From Amarobacter sp035326025 (GTDB lineage Bacteria; Chloroflexota; Dehalococcoidia; Tepidiformales; Tepidiformaceae): a stretch of 17,444 nt of DNA. The stretch lies in assembly GCA_035326025.1 (NCBI GenBank), contig DAOKYT010000057.1, positions 1-17,444 on the forward strand. The letters are read 5' to 3'. The notes beneath the pieces were generated by a model. That model worked only from the letters and a program-made list of their open reading frames with translations, searched no databases and was not told where the DNA came from. A program made the position numbers and the translations under genes. The number at the start of each line of letters is the position of its first letter. The first letter of the stretch is position 1. Shown in pieces: positions 1 through 5,886 of the stretch.

Positions 1-2
1 CG

Positions 3-575
3 TTGACTGCCGGAGGCACCTGGCTGGTCGCTGCTTCGCAAGGTGGCGCCGAGACCTCGACCAGTGCGACGGCCGACCGGCTGCGGACACTCCGGAGTGG
101 CGGAACCCTTACGGACGACACCGTGGTCGCGACCGTGAACGGGGAGCCCATCAACCGCGGCGCCCTTGAAGTGCACGTCGCAACGGCCGACCTCCTGGGT
201 CTTGGCGGAAAGTCGCGCGAAGAACTCTTGAATGACCTGATCGACGACGCGCTACTGACGCAGGCGGCGATCGAGTCTGGTGTGCGAGTGGAGGATTGGG
301 AGGTGGATGCGGCAATCCGCGGCGGCATTCTGGACCCGCTCAATAGCCCGGAAACTCCACCGGATATCGTGGAGCTGGTGAATTCGGTGCTTGACGCGCG
401 TGGCGCATCGGCTGCCACAGCGCTCGATGACGATCGCATCCGGGCCGCTTACCGCGGTCTCGTTATTCGCGGCCGCTACCTTCAAGAGTTGCGGAAGTCG
501 CGCGAGGACGTGCTGCCCGGTCTCCGGCAACAAGCCAGAATTGTGATCCTCGATCAGGGCGCGGCGCCCAAATAG
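3..575 (+). CDS. SurA N-terminal-domain-like exported protein (5' end probably cut off)
   Basis: The frame is already open at the window edge and begins with a TTG that may be an internal Leu codon, so the true start is probably upstream. The first residues (TAGGTWLVAAS) look like the end of a signal peptide or membrane anchor. Around residue 40 the stretch VATVNGEPINRGALEVHV, followed by an alpha-helical LLNDLIDDALLTQAA segment, matches the SurA_N / trigger-factor-like chaperone domain of exported peptidyl-prolyl isomerases. About 190 residues are present and no parvulin PPIase domain follows. This is therefore either a chaperone-only member or a small membrane-associated folding factor; the substrate cannot be told. 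A lipoprotein gene follows within about 50 bases, consistent with a cell-envelope role for both. The fold assignment rests on the VNGEPI motif and is moderately secure; the function is inferred. Confidence 0.6.
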   Translation: MTAGGTWLVAASQGGAETSTSATADRLRTLRSGGTLTDDTVVATVNGEPINRGALEVHVATADLLGLGGKSREELLNDLIDDALLTQAAIESGVRVEDWEVDAAIRGGILDPLNSPETPPDIVELVNSVLDARGASAATALDDDRIRAAYRGLVIRGRYLQELRKSREDVLPGLRQQARIVILDQGAAPK

Positions 576-621
576 GGCAGCGCCGGACTCGTTGGCACTG
601 AATATGCTTACCCTGATGGGA

Positions 622-1389
622 ATGCAGTCAAGCGCGCGGGTGCTCACGCCGGCCGCCATGGTAATCACCATGACGGCCCTGGCGTGCGCCGTCCTAACCG
701 GCTGCGGCAGCGGTGGAGAGGACGAGCGCCCGCCGACGCCAATCGCCTGGGTGACCCCGCCAGTCCCGGACACCACGGCCGGGCTCACGGAGTTCTCGCC
801 GGAGTGCGATGCCGAAATGATCCGTGTGGCGCGTGGTGAGGCGGCACTCGAGCAGACGCTGCCGAGCTGCGCCACCATGTGGGAGTGGATGGGCGCGGCC
901 AACCGTTACCCGGCCGCGCTGCCCGCCGGAGAGGAGGCACAGTCTGTCCTCTCCGTCCTGGTGGACCTGTGTTTTCGCGCGCCCGATGAGCTCTTCCTGA
1001 AGTCGGGGGCATGCCTGCAGACTGTCGGAGGCCCAACTGGCCCACTGGCCATCTACGGCGGTGAGTGGAACGGGGACGATGCGCTCCTGGAGGGGACCCT
1101 GGCACGCCAGGGCCCCTGCCTCTACATCGTGGACCCGGTCGGCTATTCGCCGGCGCCAGCTGGCAAGCCTCTGCTGCTCGCCTTCGGAATCGGCGCTGGC
1201 TGGGACGCGAAGAGCGAGACGGTGACTTACGCGGGACGCGAGTTGCGCGTGGGAGAGGTGGTGCAGGTCGGCGGTTCGGCGGTCAGGAAGAGCGCAGTCT
1301 CGACGCGGTGGTTGGTGCCGCCGGCGCCGGAATGCGAGAGCGATCTGATCTGGTTTGTGGGAGAACCATCGCCGGCCGTTGGCCGTTAG
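622..1389 (+). CDS. Predicted lipoprotein of unknown function
   Basis: From ATG 622 the protein has 255 residues with a lipoprotein signal: a short n-region carrying Arg6, a hydrophobic stretch (MVITMTALACAV) and a lipobox LTGC with Cys28 as the lipidation site. In-frame alternatives exist at TTG 592, ATG 604, ATG 616 and ATG 658. No clear Shine-Dalgarno decides between them; 622 was chosen because 658 would leave no positive charge before the hydrophobic core. After a Pro-rich linker the mature protein has two parts. One is a helical Cys-containing region (ECDAEM ... SCATMWEWM ... DLCFRAPDELFLKSGACL). The other is a beta-rich C-terminal region (GTLARQGPCLYIVD ... GRELRVGEVVQVGGS ... IWFVGEP). 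That C-terminal pattern is seen in unnamed lipoproteins of Gram-positive-like bacteria; I cannot assign a function. It probably sits on the outer face of the membrane. Confidence 0.65.
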   Translation: MQSSARVLTPAAMVITMTALACAVLTGCGSGGEDERPPTPIAWVTPPVPDTTAGLTEFSPECDAEMIRVARGEAALEQTLPSCATMWEWMGAANRYPAALPAGEEAQSVLSVLVDLCFRAPDELFLKSGACLQTVGGPTGPLAIYGGEWNGDDALLEGTLARQGPCLYIVDPVGYSPAPAGKPLLLAFGIGAGWDAKSETVTYAGRELRVGEVVQVGGSAVRKSAVSTRWLVPPAPECESDLIWFVGEPSPAVGR

Positions 1390-1395
1390 CCGTTG
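1375..1395 (+). repeat. Three tandem 7-base units across a stop codon
   Basis: GCCGTTG, GCCGTTA and GCCGTTG lie head to tail. The TAG stop of the lipoprotein gene (1387-1389) falls across the second and third units. Gain or loss of a unit would shift the frame and change the C-terminus. It is a short microsatellite, otherwise unremarkable. Confidence 0.7.
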
Positions 1396-1502
1396 GCGGA
1401 GGTGATACCAGCACTCCGCCCCCATTGACGGCACGGCGGCTGGCGGCGACGATTGCCGCACTTTCCGAAGCCTGTTCGGCTTCGAGCGCGAGGCGATACT
1501 CC

Positions 1503-1991
1503 ATGGGTGAGGGCAAGCAGGCGCCCGATATCACGCTCAAGGCCGTGGTCTCGAACCGGCAGGTGAACCTGCGGAAGCCCGGCGCGGTGCTGGTGCTGGT
1601 GATGCCCACGCAGGCCACAACGGAGGCGGTGAGCCCCTTGCGGGCCGCGTTGCGCGAGCGGTTCCCGGACCCGGCGAAGGTGGTGATCGCAAGCGTGTTG
1701 GACCTGCGCCAGGTGCCGCGGTTGATGCGGAAGATGGGCGAGAGCGCGCTGGCCAATCGCTATAAGGAAGTCATCGCGGGGCTGGAGGCCGGGCAGGACC
1801 CGGCGCAGTACGTGGTGATGTGCCCGGACTGGAATGGCGAAGTGCCCGGCAAGCTGGGGTTGGCGGACCTGGGATCCGAGCTCGGGGTGGCCGTCATCAC
1901 CGCCGATGGCATGGTGGCCGGCACCTACCGCGGGCTGGAACCCCTGGAGGCCACTGCGGAACTCGTCTCGGGGCTCATCCGCGGGGATTAA
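1503..1991 (+). CDS. Thioredoxin/peroxiredoxin-fold protein lacking the usual active-site Cys
   Basis: ATG 1503 gives 162 residues. The open frame continues upstream, but similarity to a redoxin begins only here (GEGKQAPDITL), and a GAGG-like element precedes the ATG. The order of elements fits AhpC/TSA or TlpA-like proteins: an N-terminal APDITL strand, a hydrophobic strand (GAVLVLVMPTQATTEA), an amphipathic helix, a central VVIASVLD strand, and a C-terminal VAVITADGMVAGTYRG strand pair. In AhpC/TSA proteins the peroxidatic Cys sits just before a T-T/S-E-type stretch at the start of that helix; here the equivalent residue is Ala38. The only Cys is in VVMCPDWNGE, near residue 108. The protein is therefore unlikely to be an ordinary thiol peroxidase, and may be a binding or scaffold relative of the fold. 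Fold assignment is moderately confident; function is unknown. Confidence 0.6.
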   Translation: MGEGKQAPDITLKAVVSNRQVNLRKPGAVLVLVMPTQATTEAVSPLRAALRERFPDPAKVVIASVLDLRQVPRLMRKMGESALANRYKEVIAGLEAGQDPAQYVVMCPDWNGEVPGKLGLADLGSELGVAVITADGMVAGTYRGLEPLEATAELVSGLIRGD

Positions 1992-2030
1992 GGCGAAGAT
2001 GCGGCGTTACCGGGGAGGAGCGGGCGGTCG

Positions 2031-2059
2031 TTGACAGCCTTTCGCGGGGGGCGAACAAT
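2031..2059 (+). promoter_or_regulatory. Sigma-70-type promoter for the DUF35-thiolase operon
   Basis: A perfect TTGACA (2031-2036) is followed after 17 bases by AACAAT (2054-2059, four of six matches to TATAAT). Transcription would begin near 2066, giving a leader of about 70 bases before the TTG start at 2139. Confidence 0.6.
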
Positions 2060-2138
2060 ACTCCCGCATCGCCCCGGCCCGGGGCCAATTGCCATGCGCC
2101 GGGCCCAGGGATTTGCCAGACCGAAAGGGGGTTTTCGC

Positions 2139-2567
2139 TTGGCTGAAGCGACCGCGGTAGCGCCGGAAGTGCGCCCACTCGTCCCGCACCTGACTCTTGG
2201 AGCCACCCGGGAAGAGGATTACCTGAACGGGTCCATCTGCAAGAACTGCGGGACCAAGTACGTCGGGCCACGGCTGTTCTGCGCGAAGTGCAGCAGTTCG
2301 GGCCCATTCGAGACCGTGAAGCTGGCTTCGACGGGCGAGGTCTACGTCTTCACCATCATCCACCAGGCCACGCCCTACGTGCAGGCCCCCTACATCGCGG
2401 CGGTGGTTGACCTCGATGGCGGGGGCAGCGTCAACACAAACATCGTGGGGATCGAGCCAAAGCCCGAGAACATTCACTTCGGGATGCGGGTAAAGATGTT
2501 CACCGAGAAAGTCTCGGAGGACAAAGAGGGCAACTCGTACATTGCGTACCGGTTCACGCCGGCCTGA
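2139..2567 (+). CDS. DUF35 zinc-ribbon/OB-fold protein, partner of the downstream thiolase
   Basis: The 142-residue protein has an N-terminal rubredoxin-like zinc ribbon with CKNC and CAKC pairs (Cys34, Cys37, Cys48, Cys51), then an OB-fold segment (STGEVYVFTIIH ... YIAAVVDLDGG ... GMRVKMFTE), the classic DUF35 layout. DUF35 proteins bind acyl-CoA-type partners and usually form a complex with a thiolase encoded next door, bridging it to a CoA substrate. That arrangement is seen here: a thiolase starts 25 bases downstream. I chose TTG 2139 because AAAGGGGG (2124-2131) lies 7 bases before it; ATG 2094 is an alternative that adds an unconserved Arg-rich tail. The substrate cannot be read from the sequence. 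Probably cytoplasmic. Confidence 0.85.
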   Translation: MAEATAVAPEVRPLVPHLTLGATREEDYLNGSICKNCGTKYVGPRLFCAKCSSSGPFETVKLASTGEVYVFTIIHQATPYVQAPYIAAVVDLDGGGSVNTNIVGIEPKPENIHFGMRVKMFTEKVSEDKEGNSYIAYRFTPA

Positions 2568-2592
2568 CGCCATCGCACGAAGGAGGAAGCCA

Positions 2593-3789
2593 GTGCGAGA
2601 AGTAGCAATCGTTGGCATTTCGATGATCAAGTTCGGGCGGTACGCGGACCGGGATTTCTCCCAGCTCGCGGCCCAGGCCGGCCTCGAAGCGCTGAAGGAC
2701 GCCGGCATGGAGATCAAGCAGGTTGAGGCGCTCTACAGCGGCAACCTCTACTCCACGTCGGGCTCGGGGCAACGCATCCTGCAGCAAATTGGCCAGACCG
2801 GCATCCCGGTCGTGAACGTCGCGAATGCGTGCGCGACGGGGTCGACGGCGTTCCGCGAAGCCTATTTCGCGATCGCGTCGGGCGCCTATGACGTCGCCAT
2901 GGCCATCGGCTCGGAGCAGATGGGCAAGCAGGGCTTGCTGGGATCGCGCGGCGACCCGGCGACGAGCCTCGAAGGCCGCGTTGGTTCGTACATGATGCCG
3001 GCGGTGTTCGGCATGGCGGGCATGGAGCACGTCAAGAAGTACGGCACGCAGCTGGAACATTTCGCGCTTGCAAGCGTGAAGAATCACTTCCACAGCACCC
3101 AGAACCCGCTGGCCCAGTACCAGAAGGAATCGCCGCTCGACGAGGTCATGAACTCGCGCATGATCTCCTACCCGAACACGCTGCTCATGTGCTGCCCCAC
3201 CGGCGACGGCGCCGCGGCGGCGATCCTCTGTTCGATGGAGAAGGCGCGCCAGTTCACCACGCAGCCGATCAAGATCGCGGCCAGCGTCATGACGAGCGAC
3301 CCGTTCACGGACCGCGATCTCACGCTGCCCGACATCAACACCCTCACGCGGAATGCAGCGAAAATCGCCTACGAGCAGGCGGGCATCGGGCCGGAAGACC
3401 TGAGCCAGGTGGAACTGCACGACTGCTTCGCGACCGCCGAGATCCTGCATTACGAGAACCTTGGCCTGTGCGGAGACGGCGAGGGTGCCGCCCATGTGGC
3501 GAGCGGCGCGCCGTGGATCGGGAACAAGATCCCGACCAAGTACCAGGAAGATGTCGCCCCCCTCCAGGACAAGAGCTACAAGCCAAAGACCACGGCGGTG
3601 GTGAACGCCAGCGGCGGTCTTCTCTCGAAGGGCCACCCGCTTGGCGCGACCGGCGTCGCGAACATCGCGGAAATCGTGTTCCACCTCCGCGGGCAGGCTG
3701 GCGGGCGCCAGGTGGAGGGCTCGAAGATCGGCATGGCGCACGTCATCGGCCTGGGCTCGGCCTGCACCATCAACATCGTCCAGAAGTAG
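2593..3789 (+). CDS. SCP2-type thiolase (acetyl-CoA acetyltransferase-like / lipid-transfer family)
   Basis: A 398-residue thiolase-fold protein begins at GTG 2593, six bases after a perfect AGGAGG (2581-2586). The N-terminal half carries the acyl-accepting Cys80 in NACATGSTAF. The C-terminal half has the LHDCFATAEI motif and the catalytic-loop GHPLGATG, and it ends with a GLGSACTINIV strand. This is the SCP-x/lipid-transfer thiolase type that pairs with DUF35 proteins, not the FadA type. Known members condense or cleave acyl-CoAs in ketone-body, mevalonate or side-chain degradation pathways; which applies here is not visible. It forms a two-gene operon with the DUF35 gene and is closed by a strong terminator 22 bases after the stop. 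Confidence 0.9.
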   Translation: MREVAIVGISMIKFGRYADRDFSQLAAQAGLEALKDAGMEIKQVEALYSGNLYSTSGSGQRILQQIGQTGIPVVNVANACATGSTAFREAYFAIASGAYDVAMAIGSEQMGKQGLLGSRGDPATSLEGRVGSYMMPAVFGMAGMEHVKKYGTQLEHFALASVKNHFHSTQNPLAQYQKESPLDEVMNSRMISYPNTLLMCCPTGDGAAAAILCSMEKARQFTTQPIKIAASVMTSDPFTDRDLTLPDINTLTRNAAKIAYEQAGIGPEDLSQVELHDCFATAEILHYENLGLCGDGEGAAHVASGAPWIGNKIPTKYQEDVAPLQDKSYKPKTTAVVNASGGLLSKGHPLGATGVANIAEIVFHLRGQAGGRQVEGSKIGMAHVIGLGSACTINIVQK

Positions 3790-3810
3790 CGCTTCCGGGC
3801 GCGTAAGGCG

Positions 3811-3846
3811 GCCCCCTCCCGGGTTCTCCGGGAAGGGGGCTTTTCG
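3811..3846 (+). terminator. Rho-independent terminator after the thiolase gene
   Basis: The left arm at 3811-3822 (GCCCCCTCCCGG) pairs with 3828-3840, with one bulged base and a 5-base loop. A TTTT tract follows at 3841-3844. This separates the DUF35-thiolase operon from the next gene. Confidence 0.85.
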
Positions 3847-3898
3847 TTCCCGCGAAGTTGCCCTTCCCCGTTGGCGCCGGGGGGCCCAGGGTGAACCT

Positions 3899-4948
3899 GT
3901 GCCCGATGAAATCACCAGCGCGGTACCGGAGGATGTGCTCGCCGCATTCGGCCTGGCGGGGGCACGCCAGGAGCTCATCGAGGGAGGGGGCGTGAACCGT
4001 CATTGGCGCATCGCCACTCGCGATGAGGTTGTTGTGGTCCGCCGGTACGGCGTCACGCGCGGAGGCGATGCGATCCGCTGGGAGCAGAGCCTGATGACGT
4101 TGGCGGCCGGCAAGGGGTGGCCGGTCCCGCTGGCCCGCCCGGCCACTGATGGCTCACCGGTGGTCACCTTCGAGGGCGGAGCGTGGACGTGCCAACGCTT
4201 CCTCGAGGGCGTGCCAGCGGCTGCCGATACGCCGGCATCGCGCCACATCCTCGGGCGGTTGCTGGGGCGGTTCCACCGTGACATGACCTCGTTCGAGGCG
4301 CCCGGGCAACGCCCCGGCTTCGGGAAGACCTGGGAACTCGATGTCATGGTGGAGCCCGCCGGGGCCGGGAGTTTCAATGCGCTGGTCGCGACCTTTGGGC
4401 GGGAGTTCCCCGAGCTGGCGGCCAATATCCGGCGGCAACGCTACCGGAGCCTCCGGGAGCTCGCGCGACTGCACTACCCGGATCTGCCAGACCATCCAAT
4501 CCACGGCGGCTTCTCGCCCCGGAACTTGCTCTTCAAGGAGGGCCAGCTCAGCGGCGTGCTGGGCTTCGACTTCGCCCGGCGCGATGCGTGGCTGTGCGAC
4601 CTGGCCCCGCTCTTGATGCCTTTCGAGCCCCTCGATCCGCGGCTGGCGGCGGCGCTGTTCGAGGGGTATCAGTCGGTCAGGCAGCTCTCGGAGGCTGAGT
4701 GGGGGCTGTTGCCTGCGCTCGTGAGGGCATCCCTCCTGTGGTGGGTCGCGGTGCTCCTGGTGCGCTGGCGCTTGAGTGGCGAAGCGCCAGCGGGGATCGC
4801 GCGAACGATCAACGAGCGCTTCCCGGCGTTCGATGCTTACGAACCGGAGGTTCGGCGGTTGGGCCAGCGGGCGTTTGCCTTACCCCCGCTAGTNNNNNNN
4901 NNNGTCTCCTTCGATCGGAGTCGGTGGGGCCAGCGGGCGTTGGCCTGA
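3899..4948 (+). CDS. Aminoglycoside-phosphotransferase-fold protein with altered catalytic loop (3' end disturbed by an assembly gap)
   Basis: The start is taken as GTG 3899, after AGGGTGA; similarity to the kinase fold begins soon after it. The N-lobe includes LIEGGGVNRHWRI and EVVVVRRYG. The C-lobe holds a Brenner-type loop HGGFSPRNLLF (residues 202-212) and the metal-binding GFDFARRD (Asp224), then a helical region. This is the APH/homoserine-kinase-like family of small-molecule kinases. In active members the loop reads HGD; here Asp is replaced by Gly204, although Asn209 and Asp224 are kept. It may be inactive, use another base, or carry a sequencing error. About 330 residues precede ten Ns at 4894-4903; the reading beyond them (to a TGA at 4946-4948) depends on an arbitrary gap length. 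A similar TGA context in the flanking duplicate suggests the true protein ends shortly after RLGQRAxA. Confidence 0.7.
   Translation: MPDEITSAVPEDVLAAFGLAGARQELIEGGGVNRHWRIATRDEVVVVRRYGVTRGGDAIRWEQSLMTLAAGKGWPVPLARPATDGSPVVTFEGGAWTCQRFLEGVPAAADTPASRHILGRLLGRFHRDMTSFEAPGQRPGFGKTWELDVMVEPAGAGSFNALVATFGREFPELAANIRRQRYRSLRELARLHYPDLPDHPIHGGFSPRNLLFKEGQLSGVLGFDFARRDAWLCDLAPLLMPFEPLDPRLAAALFEGYQSVRQLSEAEWGLLPALVRASLLWWVAVLLVRWRLSGEAPAGIARTINERFPAFDAYEPEVRRLGQRAFALPPLXXXXVSFDRSRWGQRALA
4894..4903. other. Assembly gap of ten Ns flanked by near-duplicate sequence
   Basis: Ten undetermined bases. The roughly 37 bases to the left (about 4857-4893, GGGCCAGCGGGCGTTTGCC then CCGCTAGT) recur with a few substitutions on the right (about 4922-4959, GGGCCAGCGGGCGTTGGCC then CCGCTAGT). 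This looks like two overlapping contig ends that were scaffolded rather than merged, so little or no real sequence may be missing. Confidence 0.75.
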
Positions 4949-4954
4949 CCGCCG

Positions 4955-5323
4955 CTAGTCCGCCGCCACGACCCGGAGATCGGTGAGCTGGACAACCGGG
5001 GCGTTCGCGGAGCCCGTCCCGGGGCAGCGCCAGTTGCGGCCGGTCGTGTTCCGGCAGGTGAGCCAGGGCCCGCCTGGCCAGAGCTGCGCGCGGACGGTCC
5101 GGGCCGGCGCATCGAGCCGGAGGACGACCGCGTTGAGGATGCCCGGGTTTGCCGGCCGGAGCCGGTACCGGATCCGGTCGACGCTGTAGCCGGAGATGGT
5201 GCCTGTCCCATCCCCGGCATGCGAGCCATCGACCGTGTTGGAGGCGGCAAAGCCCACACTCGACGCGGCCAAGACCGCCCCGGCTGCAAGCGCCACCAGG
5301 CGCCGCGGGCGCTGGATACCCAT
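4955..5323 (-). CDS. Small secreted protein with GTISGY-type beta domain
   Basis: The start at 5323 gives 122 residues, preceded on this strand by GGGGAGAGG about 8 bases upstream. The signal peptide is clear: RPRR, then a hydrophobic LVALAAGAVLAASS stretch, with likely cleavage after GFA. The mature part begins NTVDGSHAGDGTGTISGY and continues with alternating beta strands (RIRYRL, NAVVLRL, TVRAQL), a Cys pair (LTCRNTTGRNWRC) that could form a disulfide, and a C-terminal LRVVAAD. From memory this pattern recurs in small secreted proteins of Chloroflexota and some other phyla, sometimes near pilin or signal-peptidase genes; no function is established that I can name. It converges with the phosphotransferase gene, the two 3' ends being only a few bases apart. 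The stop is TAG at 4955-4957. Confidence 0.75.
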   Translation of the reverse strand: MGIQRPRRLVALAAGAVLAASSVGFAASNTVDGSHAGDGTGTISGYSVDRIRYRLRPANPGILNAVVLRLDAPARTVRAQLWPGGPWLTCRNTTGRNWRCPGTGSANAPVVQLTDLRVVAAD

Positions 5324-5463
5324 GATAGCGACCTCTCCCCGCCGGGAGCGTGATACTCCCCGCGTGGGCAGGTTCGACGCCCGCGGCCGGGCCCGAAAGG
5401 CGCGCACACGTGGCGGTCACGCGATGTCCACCCGGGTGGTACTACGCGCCGGGGCGTGAACAG

Positions 5464-5859
5464 TCAGGGATGCAGCGCGATCTTCAGCACGCCGCCATCG
5501 CGGGTTGGGGCGTCGGCGAAGCCGAACCCGCGCGGCATCCACCAGATGCGGGCGGCCCCATGTACCCCGCGCGGCCGGAGAAGGACCACGTGCGAGTCGT
5601 CGCCCACGCCAGAAGCGCCCATCGCCCGGGGTCATGCATCACTCGGCGGGCCGCAGCCGCTCAGATCATCGTGGAGATCGGCAAAGGCTGACCCGGGGAT
5701 GTGGGCCGCCGCCCGCTCATGGCTACCGGGCACCGCGAGAAACCCTGGCCTGTCGCCGTCACGCTGGCGCGGGAAGACGGCGCACTGAGGCGCGCGCGAG
5801 CGTGAGTCGCGGAGACTCCCGGCAAGCCAGCCGGTGCATAAGACGTAGCGATCGCGGCC
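5464..5859 (-). pseudogene. Decayed, truncated rhodanese (sulfurtransferase) gene
   Basis: One minus-strand frame reads as a rhodanese N-terminal domain. It has a TGWLAGSLRDSR segment (family: TEWLAAxLxDP), then AAAHIPGSAFADLHDDLSG (family: YAAGHIPGAVFxDL), then GASGVGDDSHVVLLRPRG, AARIWWMPRGFGFADA and RDGGVLKIAL (family: LGVGDDSxVVxY, AARxWWxLRxFGHxxV, LDGGxxKW). A TGA at 5632-5634 interrupts this frame between the DLS segment and the GVGDD segment, and it ends at TGA 5464-5466 right after the first domain. The second domain, which carries the active-site Cys in two-domain thiosulfate/3-mercaptopyruvate sulfurtransferases, is absent, and no start codon is evident. The part after the internal stop could still be a 52-residue ORF from ATG 5622, but decay is the simpler reading. 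I see nothing else in the flanking stretches 5324-5463 and 5860-5886. Confidence 0.6.
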
Positions 5860-5886
5860 GTGCGATGTGCGGGCTGCTGGTGGGAC

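Noticed and set aside
2554..3978. A 474-codon minus-strand frame across the thiolase gene
   Set aside because: Arg- and Ala-rich translation without motifs, antisense to the thiolase and crossing its terminator.
5464..5622. A 52-residue stand-alone gene from ATG 5622
   Set aside because: Its sequence continues the rhodanese similarity that begins before the upstream in-frame stop, so it is better read as the 3' remnant of the pseudogene.
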